From assembly GCF_003584165.1 (NCBI RefSeq), contig NZ_QXFJ01000008.1:310001-374000 (forward strand): a stretch of DNA of 64,000 nt. The letters run 5' to 3'. The DNA comes from Flagellimonas aequoris. Its GTDB lineage: Bacteria > Bacteroidota > Bacteroidia > Flavobacteriales > Flavobacteriaceae. Positions 10,329-19,141 of this stretch are shown one piece after another (positions within the stretch are counted from its first letter, which is position 1; every line of letters begins with the position of its first letter). The notes under the pieces were generated by a model, which worked only from the letters and a program-made list of their open reading frames with translations, did no database searches and was not told the origin of the DNA. Position numbers and translations under genes: made by a program.

Positions 10329-11042
10329 TTAATTCAATTTAAAGGTAATCGGAATGGCATAGGGAACCTTAACTGGTGTGCCCCGCTGTTTTCCTGGAGT
10401 CATTTTGGGCAATTTTGAAATGATACGACCAGCTTCTTTTTCCAAACTTTCATGAGGACCTCGTAATTTTACGTCCCCGATGCTGCCATCTTTCTGAACG
10501 GTAAAAACCACACTTACCCTACCTTGTAAACCCATTTCTTGTGCCAATTCAGGATAACGGATGGTCTTGTTGATGTGTTTGAGCATCATTTCCTGAAAAC
10601 AAGCTTTTTTTGCTTTTTCATCGGGTTCATTTTCACAACCCGGAAAAACAGGCGCATTTTCGATGGTAATGAAAGGCACCGTATCTGGGATGTCATCATC
10701 TGCAACCTCAATGTCTTCAACATCTACTATTTCAGTATCTTGATTGGTATCTTCTGCTTCAATAACAGATTCTTCAATCTTTTCTTCGTCATCGGCTATC
10801 TTGATTTCCGGTGGGGTTTGGATTTTAGGTTTCGGAAGTTCCATTTTTTGAATGGTTATAGGTACTTCCTCAGGCGGTAATTGATTGGGGTCAATTTGTC
10901 CAATATCCCAATCAGAGATTTTGTCATAACTTTTCCATTCCAAGGCCATATAGGCGAGTAGGAGAACACAGGCCATTCCTATGGAAAAATAGAGTTTGCT
11001 GTTTCGTTTCAGTTCCAATTGTGGGTTTTTCTTTGGTTTCAT
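10329..11042 (-). CDS. TonB-family energy transducer
   Basis: Spans the periplasm to pass proton-motive energy from ExbBD to TonB-dependent receptors. I start at the ATG at 11042 (MKPKKNPQLEL), which gives the usual short basic N-terminus followed by one membrane anchor (SIGMACVLLLAYMALEW). An ATG at 11063 would add seven residues. After the anchor come a Pro/Glu-rich linker and a long acidic stretch, then a TonB C-terminal domain (about 135-237) with YPELAQEMGLQGRVSVVFTV. No exbB or exbD is nearby. The gene stands alone between terminators, so its partner receptors are not fixed by context. Confidence 0.9.
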   Translation of the reverse strand: MKPKKNPQLELKRNSKLYFSIGMACVLLLAYMALEWKSYDKISDWDIGQIDPNQLPPEEVPITIQKMELPKPKIQTPPEIKIADDEEKIEESVIEAEDTNQDTEIVDVEDIEVADDDIPDTVPFITIENAPVFPGCENEPDEKAKKACFQEMMLKHINKTIRYPELAQEMGLQGRVSVVFTVQKDGSIGDVKLRGPHESLEKEAGRIISKLPKMTPGKQRGTPVKVPYAIPITFKLN

Positions 11043-11234
11043 GATCTTCAAATTTTTGGCCACAAGGGCGTAGTTAATAGTTATGGATGCAATACAGAAC
11101 CTAAACTAGTATGAAAATCAACCTATTAAAAGTAACAATGAGGGAACGGTAGGTTTGAGTGAGGGAATGGAACCTCTGTCCTCTAATGTTTGAAGGGGAG
11201 AAAAGGAAATGGTATGAAATCTTAATGAAAAAGT

Positions 11235-11849
11235 TTAAAAAAGACCATGGATCTCCGCATCGATGCGGTTGATCACTTCCCCCAAATCCTCGGGTTCGGA
11301 CACAAAATCGAGGTTGTCTACATCAAAAATGAGCAACTTGCCTTTTTCATAGGTGTTGGCCCAAGCTTCGTAACGCTCGTTCAATCGGCTGAGGTAATCA
11401 ATGGAAATGGAATTTTCATAGTCTCGGCCACGCTTGTGGATCTGGTTTACCAAATTGGGAATGGAACTTCTCAAATAGATCAACAGATCGGGCGGTTGCA
11501 CCAAACTTTCCATCAATTCGAAAAGGCTGCGGTAGTTCTCGTAATCGCGGTTGGTCATCAACCCCATGGCATGCAGGTTGGGGGCAAAAATGTGGGCGTC
11601 CTCGTAAATGGTACGATCTTGTATCACATTTTTTCCGGTTTCCCTTATTCGCAATATCTGGCGGTATCTACTGTTCAAAAAGTAGATCTGCAGGTTAAAG
11701 CTCCAGCGCTCCATTTGGGTATAAAAGTCATCCAAATACGGATTGTCCACTACATCCTCAAAATGGGCCTCCCACTTGTAATGTTTGGCAAGTAAGTTGG
11801 TTAACGTGGTCTTTCCGGCGCCAATGTTGCCTGCTACCGCAATATGCAT
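11235..11849 (-). CDS. Deoxynucleoside kinase
   Basis: Phosphorylates deoxynucleosides for the dNTP salvage pathway. The 204-residue protein begins directly with the phosphate-binding loop GNIGAGKTT (7-15) and contains DRTIYEDAHIFA, the family's DRS/ERS-type substrate and catalytic segment, followed by LLIYLRSS. Length and order match the dNK family of deoxyadenosine, deoxyguanosine and deoxycytidine kinases. Which base is preferred cannot be read from these motifs. It is transcribed away from metK across a 303-base divergent gap and is followed on its own strand by a 190-base gap before tonB. Confidence 0.9.
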   Translation of the reverse strand: MHIAVAGNIGAGKTTLTNLLAKHYKWEAHFEDVVDNPYLDDFYTQMERWSFNLQIYFLNSRYRQILRIRETGKNVIQDRTIYEDAHIFAPNLHAMGLMTNRDYENYRSLFELMESLVQPPDLLIYLRSSIPNLVNQIHKRGRDYENSISIDYLSRLNERYEAWANTYEKGKLLIFDVDNLDFVSEPEDLGEVINRIDAEIHGLF

Positions 11850-12002
11850 AGGGTGATTGTGTTTTAAGTTGGTGTTTGTTGATTAGGGAAATTCTAATCG
11901 CCGCAATATACAAAGTATATCCACTTGACGAAAAAAAACTGGTTGAAATGGCCTTGGGACATAACCGTATAAAACAAAGTTTTAAAATATGTTTCAAATA
12001 TG

Positions 12003-12010
12003 TACTTTTG
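12003..12010 (+). promoter_or_regulatory. -7 promoter box for the metK transcript
   Basis: TACTTTTG is an exact match to TAnnTTTG. It ends 10 bases before the SAM-II-like aptamer, which would put the transcript start right at the aptamer's 5' edge. No clear -33 TTTG is seen. Confidence 0.5.
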
Positions 12011-12020
12011 CTCATCGAAC

Positions 12021-12070
12021 GAGGAAAGATTTGACTGATTGCAACCTCTAAAAAATGCTAAAGCAGTTTG
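12021..12070 (+). promoter_or_regulatory. SAM-II-like riboswitch in the metK leader
   Basis: The segment reads as a compact H-type pseudoknot of the SAM-II class. GAGG (12021-12024) pairs with CCTC (12045-12048). The enclosed loop carries GATTTGACTGATTGCAA, close to the family's GAUUU...UUGCA core. The tail has TAAAAAATGCTAAAG, matching the conserved 3' part. ACTG in the loop can pair with CAGT (12064-12067) to close the pseudoknot. A small hairpin, CCTGAA/TTCAGG (12072-12088), follows. SAM-II elements bind S-adenosylmethionine and usually act on translation. The metK start codon is 82 bases downstream, so how binding would act is open. Confidence 0.7.
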
Positions 12071-12152
12071 CCCTGAATGAACTTCAGGCATCTTTTGCGA
12101 GATGTAAACGCCTTAGAGCCCTTCCGTCAAAACCTTCCCATAAAGTAGTACA

Positions 12153-13406
12153 ATGCCATATTTATTTACATCAGAATCTGTTAGTGAAGGACACCCGGAT
12201 AAGATTGCAGATCAGATCAGCGATGCCCTTTTGGATAATTTTTTGGCCTTTGACCCCGAAAGCAAAGTAGCTTGTGAAACGCTAGTGACCACAGGACAAG
12301 TGGTTTTGGCGGGTGAGGTGAAGAGCCATACCTATGTAGACCTTCAGAGTATTGCCAGGGAGGTGATCAACAATATTGGCTATACCAAGGGTGAATACAA
12401 GTTCAGCGGGGATTCCTGTGGGGTGATCTCCTTGATCCATGAGCAGTCTCAGGACATTAACCAAGGGGTAGACCGAGGTAGCAAAGAAGAACAGGGAGCC
12501 GGGGACCAAGGAATGATGTTTGGTTATGCCACCAAAGAAACGGCCAATTACATGCCATTGGCTTTGGATATATCGCACAAGATTTTACAGGTATTGGCCA
12601 ATTTACGAAAGGAAGGGAACAAGATTTCTTACCTGAGGCCAGATGCCAAGGCACAGGTGACCATAGAATATTCCGATGATAATATTCCTCAACGTATCGA
12701 TACCATCGTGGTTTCAACACAGCATGATGAATTTGCCGAAGATGAAGCGATGTTGACCCGAATCAAAAAGGATATCATCGAAATTCTCATTCCAGAAGTA
12801 AAAAGCCTTTTGCCAGAGGACATACAGAAACTCTTCAACAATAACATCAAATATCACATTAACCCAACTGGTAAGTTTGTAATTGGTGGGCCCCATGGGG
12901 ATACCGGATTGACCGGTAGAAAGATCATTGTGGATACCTACGGGGGCAAGGGAGCCCATGGTGGTGGCGCTTTTAGTGGAAAAGATCCTAGCAAGGTAGA
13001 TCGCAGTGCTGCATATGCCGCACGTCATATGGCCAAAAATTTGGTAGCTGCTGGAGTGGCCGATGAAATTTTGGTGCAGGTGAGTTATGCCATCGGTGTG
13101 GTGGAACCCACGTCTATTTTTGTGGAAACCTATGGTTCATCCAATGTGAAACTTAATGATGGCGAGATTGCCAAGAAAGCCGCCGAGCTTTTTGATATGC
13201 GACCCTTTGCCATTGAGGAACGACTCAAACTGAGGAATCCAATTTATCTGGAAACTGCTGCCTATGGTCATTTGGGCAAGGAACCCCAAAAATTGACTAA
13301 GGTATTCGAATCTCCCTACAACGGTAGGATCGAAAAAGAAGTGGAGCTTTTCACTTGGGAAAAATTGGATATGGTGGACAAAGTGAAAGCCGCATTTGGT
13401 CTTTAA
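12153..13406 (+). CDS. metK: S-adenosylmethionine synthetase
   Basis: Makes S-adenosylmethionine from methionine and ATP in the cytoplasm. The 417 residues include the N-terminal [20 protein letters not shown] segment, the [11 protein letters not shown] hexapeptide region, [13 protein letters not shown] and [19 protein letters not shown]. All the motifs of the standard bacterial enzyme are present, and it is about 30 residues longer than the E. coli protein. It is a single-gene transcript with its own promoter box, a SAM-II-like leader and a terminator. Product feedback through the leader would make metK self-limiting. Confidence 0.97.
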   Translation: MPYLFTSESVSEGHPDKIADQISDALLDNFLAFDPESKVACETLVTTGQVVLAGEVKSHTYVDLQSIAREVINNIGYTKGEYKFSGDSCGVISLIHEQSQDINQGVDRGSKEEQGAGDQGMMFGYATKETANYMPLALDISHKILQVLANLRKEGNKISYLRPDAKAQVTIEYSDDNIPQRIDTIVVSTQHDEFAEDEAMLTRIKKDIIEILIPEVKSLLPEDIQKLFNNNIKYHINPTGKFVIGGPHGDTGLTGRKIIVDTYGGKGAHGGGAFSGKDPSKVDRSAAYAARHMAKNLVAAGVADEILVQVSYAIGVVEPTSIFVETYGSSNVKLNDGEIAKKAAELFDMRPFAIEERLKLRNPIYLETAAYGHLGKEPQKLTKVFESPYNGRIEKEVELFTWEKLDMVDKVKAAFGL

Positions 13407-13433
13407 AAGTCCATAAAACATGAAAAAAAAGAT

Positions 13434-13463
13434 AAGGAGCCTTGATCAAGGCTCCTTTTTTTA
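13434..13463 (+). terminator. Intrinsic terminator after metK
   Basis: A 24-base perfect palindrome built on AAGGAGCCTTG, followed by seven T residues. Strong and unambiguous. Confidence 0.85.
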
Positions 13464-13513
13464 TTGTCGTACCCAGCTAACTTTAGTAGCTTTAAAGCTC
13501 AAAATTGGAAAAG

Positions 13514-15448
13514 ATGAAAAAAGCATTCAAAATCCTATTCTTAAGTATCAGTGTATTGCTTGTAGTGGTGAGTTGCAAGAAAAAAGGAACGGTGGAAATG
13601 GGTCCCACCACCAATTATGTAGCGGAACATTACACTAAAAAAGAAGTGGATATTGTCATGCGGGACGGGGTAAAACTTCACACCACCATCTATTCGCCAA
13701 AGGATACCTCAAAAAAATATCCAATTTTGATGCAACGTACTCCCTACAGTTCACAACCTTACGGCGAGGGTAATTTTAGACCCAAAATTGGTCCCAATGA
13801 AATTTTGATGAAAGAAGGAAACATCATTGTATACCAAGATGTTCGTGGTCGTTGGCTGAGTGAAGGCCATTATGAAAACATGAGGGCCTACATTCCCAAT
13901 AAAACGTCCAATGATCAAGTGGATGAAAGTTCCGACACGTATGATACCATTGATTGGCTGGTGAACAACGTGGAAAACAATAATGGGAATGTTGGTGTTT
14001 GGGGTATTTCATATCCTGGTTTTTATGCCACTTACGCGACTATAGATGCGCACCCAGCCTTAAAGGCGGCTTCGCCCCAAGCTTGTATCGGGGATTTCTT
14101 TTTTGATGATTTCCACCACAACGGGGCCTATTTGCTGAGCTATTTTAGGGCGACTTCCTTGTTCGGAACGCCAAGGCCCAATGGGGATCAACCCATTGAT
14201 ACGGCTTGGTATACCTTGCCGGAATTGCCGACCCAAGATCAGTACCAGTTCTTTTTGGATGCAGGTCCTTTGAAGAACTTGGACCACTTTTTTGAATATG
14301 ATACCGCTGATACGCCCACCATGCGACCAGAAGGAGTTACCGATGATTATTTTTGGAACGAGTTGAAGGACCATCCCAATTATGATGCAATGTGGCAGAG
14401 TAAAGGCCTCATCCAACATTTGAAAGATGTGAAGAGCAGTGTGGCCACCATGATCGTAGGAGGTTGGTTTGATGCAGAAGATCTTTCCGGACCATTGGAA
14501 ACCTATAAAAACATTGAAAAATACAACGAGGGCAACTACAATACCATGGTCTTTGGTCCTTGGGACCACGGAGGCTGGGCTCGAACCGTAGATAGGAATG
14601 TGGTGGGCAACTACTATTTTGGCGATTCCATTTCGTTGTTTTTCCAGAAAAATATTGAAACCAAGTTCTTCAATCATTTTTTAAAGGGCGATGGAAGTCC
14701 AAATTCAGGATTGCCGGAAGCTTATGTTTTTGATACCGGTCGTAAGGAATGGAAGCAATACGATACCTGGCCACCAGCCAATGCATCCAAACAGACTATG
14801 TACCTTTCCGAAGACCAGGAATTGACCTCGGAACCCAAATCTACAACAGGAATCCAGTTTATCAGCGACATTAAAAAACCGGTGCCGTATTCCGAGGACA
14901 TCAAAACCGTGTTCACACCAAGAAAATACATGACGGATGACCAGCGTTTTGCGGCCCGCCGTTCCGACGTATTGGTTTTTGAAACAGAACCTTTGACGGA
15001 AGATTTGACTTTAGCAGGAGACATTCTGGCCAATTTGAAGGTAGCCACAACGGGTACCGCGGCCGACTGGATCGTGAAGGTGATTGACGTGCACCCAGCA
15101 GATACCGAGACCAATGAAGAAATGCAGGATCACTTGAAGATGAGCAACTATCATTTGATGGTGCGTAGCGAAGTGATGCGGGGCCGGTTCCGAAACAGTT
15201 TTTCCGATCCGGAACCTTTTGTACCCAATCAAAAGACCGAAGTGGACATCAAACTTCAGGATGTGTTCCATACCTTCAAGAAAGGACATAGGTTGCAGGT
15301 TCAAGTGCAGAGTACGTGGTTCCCGCTCATCGATTTGAACCCACAGACCTATGTGGACAATATCTTCAACGCGGACGAGTCCGATTTCAAAACACAGACC
15401 CATACTGTTTTCACGGATTCGAACATTGAGTTTACGGTGCTGAAATAA
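13514..15448 (+). CDS. CocE/NonD (S15-type) hydrolase lipoprotein
   Basis: Serine hydrolase of the Xaa-Pro dipeptidyl-peptidase / alpha-amino-acid ester hydrolase family, probably cleaving small peptides or esters in the periplasm or at the surface. The ATG at 13514 gives a lipoprotein signal ending LVVVSC (Cys21). The nucleophile sits in WGISYPG. The acid is likely the Asp of GGWFDAEDLSG and the histidine that of GPWDHGGWAR. A C-terminal jelly-roll region (about 430-644) is typical of the family. The monocistronic gene ends in its own terminator. A second family member lies at the right edge of the window. Confidence 0.9.
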   Translation: MKKAFKILFLSISVLLVVVSCKKKGTVEMGPTTNYVAEHYTKKEVDIVMRDGVKLHTTIYSPKDTSKKYPILMQRTPYSSQPYGEGNFRPKIGPNEILMKEGNIIVYQDVRGRWLSEGHYENMRAYIPNKTSNDQVDESSDTYDTIDWLVNNVENNNGNVGVWGISYPGFYATYATIDAHPALKAASPQACIGDFFFDDFHHNGAYLLSYFRATSLFGTPRPNGDQPIDTAWYTLPELPTQDQYQFFLDAGPLKNLDHFFEYDTADTPTMRPEGVTDDYFWNELKDHPNYDAMWQSKGLIQHLKDVKSSVATMIVGGWFDAEDLSGPLETYKNIEKYNEGNYNTMVFGPWDHGGWARTVDRNVVGNYYFGDSISLFFQKNIETKFFNHFLKGDGSPNSGLPEAYVFDTGRKEWKQYDTWPPANASKQTMYLSEDQELTSEPKSTTGIQFISDIKKPVPYSEDIKTVFTPRKYMTDDQRFAARRSDVLVFETEPLTEDLTLAGDILANLKVATTGTAADWIVKVIDVHPADTETNEEMQDHLKMSNYHLMVRSEVMRGRFRNSFSDPEPFVPNQKTEVDIKLQDVFHTFKKGHRLQVQVQSTWFPLIDLNPQTYVDNIFNADESDFKTQTHTVFTDSNIEFTVLK

Positions 15449-15460
15449 TCAGCACCTTTT
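15436..15460 (+). terminator. Terminator overlapping the end of the CocE-like gene
   Basis: GGTGCTGA and TCAGCACC form an 8-bp stem with an AATAA loop that contains the stop codon, followed by TTTT. The terminator is thus partly coding. Confidence 0.65.
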
Positions 15461-15532
15461 GTTGTGTGGAGTTAAAGGGATGACTTTGGTGATTTTTTTC
15501 CAAAAGATTAGGAAAATCCATCTTTCCATCAG

Positions 15533-15540
15533 TATCTTTG
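15533..15540 (+). promoter_or_regulatory. -7 promoter box before the first SAM-I riboswitch
   Basis: TATCTTTG matches TAnnTTTG exactly and ends 29 bases before the aptamer. The second SAM-I leader has a similar box 28 bases before its aptamer, which supports both calls. Confidence 0.5.
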
Positions 15541-15569
15541 TGCTTCGAAGTTCAAACACGTATTGAAAA

Positions 15570-15706
15570 GTTATCAAGAAAGGTGGAGGGAATAGACCCA
15601 TTGAAGCCTTAGCAACCCTTGACGTCCAATGTCATGAAGGTGCTACATTCTATCCCATTGGGAATAGATAACGCAACAGGTAGTTTCTGCCCCTCTTTCT
15701 TATAAC
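15570..15706 (+). promoter_or_regulatory. SAM-I (S-box) riboswitch upstream of the metX-thrA fusion
   Basis: The conserved S-box core is plain: TTATCAAGAAAGGTGGAGGG, then GAAGCCTTAGCAACCC and GGTGCTACATTC. P1 is closed by GTTATC (15570-15575) and GATAAC (15667-15672). Downstream, CTTTCTTATAAC (about 15695-15706) can also pair with the 5' P1 strand, giving a competing helix. No U-rich terminator hairpin follows. A small TGACC/GGTCA hairpin (15726-15740) sits just before the start codon. S-box RNAs lower expression when SAM is plentiful. Here control may be on translation or through the competing helix, which is inference. Confidence 0.92.
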
Positions 15707-15751
15707 CATATTATTTATTAAATATTGACCTTTTGGGTCACACGTTGCATT

Positions 15752-18700
15752 ATGGATATAAGGCATTTGGCCATAGAAAATTTTAAAACGATCAATGGAT
15801 CGGTTCAGGACCTGCAATTGTCCTATCAATTGTTCGGGCAGCCCCTGCATTCGGCGCCCATTGTTCTGGTGAACCACGCCCTAACTGGTAATTCCAATGT
15901 TGCCGGCGAGCAGGGTTGGTGGTCCGATCTGATCGGGCAAGGAAAATGTATCAATACCGATCAGTATACCATTTTGGCGTTCAACATTCCTGGGAACGGT
16001 TATGATGGTTTTGTGATTGAAAACTATAAGGATTTTGTTGCCGGTGATATCGCCAAGATCTTTCTTTTGGGATTACAGCAACTGGAAATCCCTAAATTGT
16101 ACGCTATCATCGGTGGTTCTTTGGGTGGCGGGATCGCTTGGGAAATGACCGCTTTGAATCCCAATATTACAGAACATTTGGTGGCCGTGGCATCGGACTG
16201 GAAATCCACCGATTGGCTCATTGCTAACTGTCAGATCCAAGAACAGTTCTTGGTCAATTCCAAACAACCGGTCCACGATGCCCGTATGCACGCCATGTTG
16301 TGTTACCGCACCCCGGAGTCGTTCAAGGAACGGTTCAAAAGGAGTACCAACGAAGAGCTTCAGGTGTTCAATGTAGAGAGTTGGTTAATGCACCATGGCA
16401 AGAAATTGCAGGAGCGTTTTCAATTGTCTGCCTACAAGTTGATGAACCAATTGCTGAAGACCATCGATATTACCCGTAATGGGGACGATGCCTTCAAAGT
16501 TTTGCAGGAAAGTGATACCAAGATCCATATCATCGGGGTCAATTCCGATCTCTTTTTTACTGCGGAAGAAAACCGTGAGACCTTCAAACGTTTGGCCAGG
16601 GCCAATGCCAATGTCACCTATGGTGAGGTGCAATCGCTCCACGGACATGATGCTTTTTTGATGGAGTTTGAACAGTTGGAAAAACTGTTGGAAACCGTCT
16701 TCCAAAAAAATGGAAAGACAGAGCGAATCAAGGTATTGAAGTTTGGGGGGAAATCCCTTGCCAATGGTGAAGGCATTGAACGCGTGTTGAAAATCATCAC
16801 CAAAAGGGCCAAAGCCAACGAACATTTTGCCGTGGTGGTTTCCGCTCGCGGAAAAGCAACGGACGAACTGGAAAACTTGTTGGAGAAAGCGACTAGGGGA
16901 GAAGACTTCAAGGAAGATTTGGAGACGTTCGCCACCTATCAGAAAAATGATTTTAAAGGAGTCGATATCCAAGATGAATTAAGGACTATTGAACGTATCC
17001 TGAACGGGGTTTCCTTGACCGGTGATTACAGCTTAAAGACCAAAGATGAGATTTTATCTTTCGGTGAGTTGATTTCGGCCAAGGTAGTAACCACACTTTT
17101 GAACCAATCCGGTTTGAAGGCGGAACTCTTCGATTCCCGTAAACTGATCAAGACCGATGACACTTTCAGTAACGCTGAGGTAGATCAGGGGGCTTCCAAA
17201 GAAAATGTGATCCGTTATTTTCATCAATTAAAAGCAGATACCATTGCGGTAGTCACCGGATTTATCGGATCTACAAGTGATGGGGCTACTACCACTTTGG
17301 GAAGAAATGGAAGTAACTATTCCGCTGCCCTTCTGGCCAATTTCTTGGATGCCGGGGAATTGATCAACTACACCCATGTGGATGGTATTTTTACAGCCAA
17401 TCCGGAGTTGGTGAAGGATGCCAAATTGATCGATGTGATTTCGTATAGCGAGGCGAATGAGTTGGCCAATTTCGGGGCTAATATCTTGCATGCGAAGACC
17501 ATCATTCCATTGATCGAGAAAAATATCCCGTTGCGTATCTGTAATACGTTCAATGATGATAACGAAGGCACCTTGATTGGTCCAAAAACGGATAATGGCG
17601 GAATCAAATCCCTTTCGGTGTTGGATAATATGGCGCTCATCAATCTAGAAGGAAGAGGTCTTTTGGGCAAAGTTGGTGTCGATATGCGAATTTTTAGGGC
17701 CTTGGGCCAGAACGACATCAGTGTGGGGATCATTTCACAGGGATCCTCAGAGAGAGGTATCGGTTTGGTAGTGGATGCTTCCAAAGCGGACAAGGCGAAA
17801 AAATTGCTGGACCTCGAATTTGAAACAGATTACTCTTCACAGGACATCAACCAGATTACAGTAGTGAAAGATGTTTCGGTCATCTCCATTGTGGGGATGG
17901 ATCTGAGCAGTTTCCATAAACCTTTCAATGCCTTGGCGAAGAACCAGGTGGTGCCGTTGCTTTTCAACAACACGGTCACCGGAAAGAACGTGAGTATGGT
18001 GGTGCGTAAATCTGACCTCACCAAAGCGGTGAATGTGGTACACGGGCAGATTTTCGGTATCGCAAAACGAATCAATTTGGCGTTGTTTGGACACGGAAAT
18101 GTGGGTGGTACCTTGATCGAACAAATCTTAGGTTCTGAAAAAAGTATTGAGGCCAGAAAAGGGATTGATCTTCGGGTATTCGCAGTGGCCAATTCCAGAA
18201 AAGTGTTGTTGGATGCATCGGGCATTGGCACCGATTGGAAAGTACGTTTGGAAAAGGAGGGAAAACCCTATCAGATTGCCGATATCATTTCATTCGCCAA
18301 ACATCATCATTTGGAAAACCTGATAGCCGTGGACAATACAGCCAGCAGTGACTTTGTGGAAAATTATGAGCCGTTCATCAAGCATGGTTTTGATTTGGTT
18401 TCCTCCAATAAAATAGCCAATACCCTCAGCTTTGAACGGTATAAATCCATTAGAAAATCCTTGGATGCCAATCAAAAGCAATATTTGTACGAAACCAATG
18501 TTGGGGCGGGACTTCCCTTGATCGATACCATTAAATTGCTCCACCTTTCCGGGGAGAACATTACCCGGATCAAAGGAGTGTTTTCCGGATCGTTAAGTTA
18601 TATTTTCAATACATTTTCGGAGAAAGATGCCCTGTTTTCAGATATTGTAAAGGAGGCTATGACGAAAGGATATACGGAGCCGGACCCACGTGAGGACCTT

Positions 18701-19141
18701 TCTGGAAATGATGTGGGAAGAAAACTCTTGATCTTGGCCAGGGAGTTGGATCTGCAAAACGAGTTTTCGGATATCAAAATTCAAAACCTGATTCCGAATC
18801 AATTACAAACTTTGGATTTTGATGATTTTAAAGGAAGGATTGAAGAAATGGATTCGGTTTACACCGATGTGAAGAGTCAGCAAAAACCAGGACATGTGTT
18901 GCGATATGTTGGCGATTTGCACGGCGATTTGCAACAAGACAAAGGGATATTGGAAGTGAAATTGGTATCGGTTCCCAAAGAAAGTGCTTTGGGACAAGTG
19001 AAAGGTTCCGATTCCATTATCGAAATTTATACTGAATCCTATGGAGAAAATCCTTTGGTGATACAAGGTGCTGGAGCAGGTGCCGCCGTAACCGCTAGGG
19101 GAGTTTTTGGTGATATATTAAGAATAGCAGAGAAGATATGA
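15752..19141 (+). CDS. thrA: Fused homoserine O-acetyltransferase-like / aspartokinase / homoserine dehydrogenase
   Basis: A 1129-residue three-enzyme protein. Residues 1-325 form an alpha/beta-hydrolase domain like MetX, with the nucleophile Ser123 in GGSLGGG and likely partners Asp266 (NSDLFF) and His299 (HGHDAFL). Aspartokinase begins at K330-FGGKS and carries ACT-type regulatory segments (ISVGIISQGSSERG). Homoserine dehydrogenase begins with the nucleotide-binding GHGNVGG at 780 and has the GYTEPDPREDLSGNDVGRK signature. It would run aspartate to aspartyl phosphate, semialdehyde to homoserine, and homoserine to an activated ester, with the separate Asd enzyme in between. I chose the ATG at 15752; a TTG at 15725 lies inside a leader hairpin. 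The gene overlaps metZ by 4 bases. Confidence 0.92.
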   Translation: MDIRHLAIENFKTINGSVQDLQLSYQLFGQPLHSAPIVLVNHALTGNSNVAGEQGWWSDLIGQGKCINTDQYTILAFNIPGNGYDGFVIENYKDFVAGDIAKIFLLGLQQLEIPKLYAIIGGSLGGGIAWEMTALNPNITEHLVAVASDWKSTDWLIANCQIQEQFLVNSKQPVHDARMHAMLCYRTPESFKERFKRSTNEELQVFNVESWLMHHGKKLQERFQLSAYKLMNQLLKTIDITRNGDDAFKVLQESDTKIHIIGVNSDLFFTAEENRETFKRLARANANVTYGEVQSLHGHDAFLMEFEQLEKLLETVFQKNGKTERIKVLKFGGKSLANGEGIERVLKIITKRAKANEHFAVVVSARGKATDELENLLEKATRGEDFKEDLETFATYQKNDFKGVDIQDELRTIERILNGVSLTGDYSLKTKDEILSFGELISAKVVTTLLNQSGLKAELFDSRKLIKTDDTFSNAEVDQGASKENVIRYFHQLKADTIAVVTGFIGSTSDGATTTLGRNGSNYSAALLANFLDAGELINYTHVDGIFTANPELVKDAKLIDVISYSEANELANFGANILHAKTIIPLIEKNIPLRICNTFNDDNEGTLIGPKTDNGGIKSLSVLDNMALINLEGRGLLGKVGVDMRIFRALGQNDISVGIISQGSSERGIGLVVDASKADKAKKLLDLEFETDYSSQDINQITVVKDVSVISIVGMDLSSFHKPFNALAKNQVVPLLFNNTVTGKNVSMVVRKSDLTKAVNVVHGQIFGIAKRINLALFGHGNVGGTLIEQILGSEKSIEARKGIDLRVFAVANSRKVLLDASGIGTDWKVRLEKEGKPYQIADIISFAKHHHLENLIAVDNTASSDFVENYEPFIKHGFDLVSSNKIANTLSFERYKSIRKSLDANQKQYLYETNVGAGLPLIDTIKLLHLSGENITRIKGVFSGSLSYIFNTFSEKDALFSDIVKEAMTKGYTEPDPREDLSGNDVGRKLLILARELDLQNEFSDIKIQNLIPNQLQTLDFDDFKGRIEEMDSVYTDVKSQQKPGHVLRYVGDLHGDLQQDKGILEVKLVSVPKESALGQVKGSDSIIEIYTESYGENPLVIQGAGAGAAVTARGVFGDILRIAEKI

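Noticed and set aside
15726..15740. TGACC/GGTCA hairpin before the metX-thrA start as a riboswitch terminator
   Set aside because: Stem of only 5 bp with no T tract; at most it could influence ribosome access.
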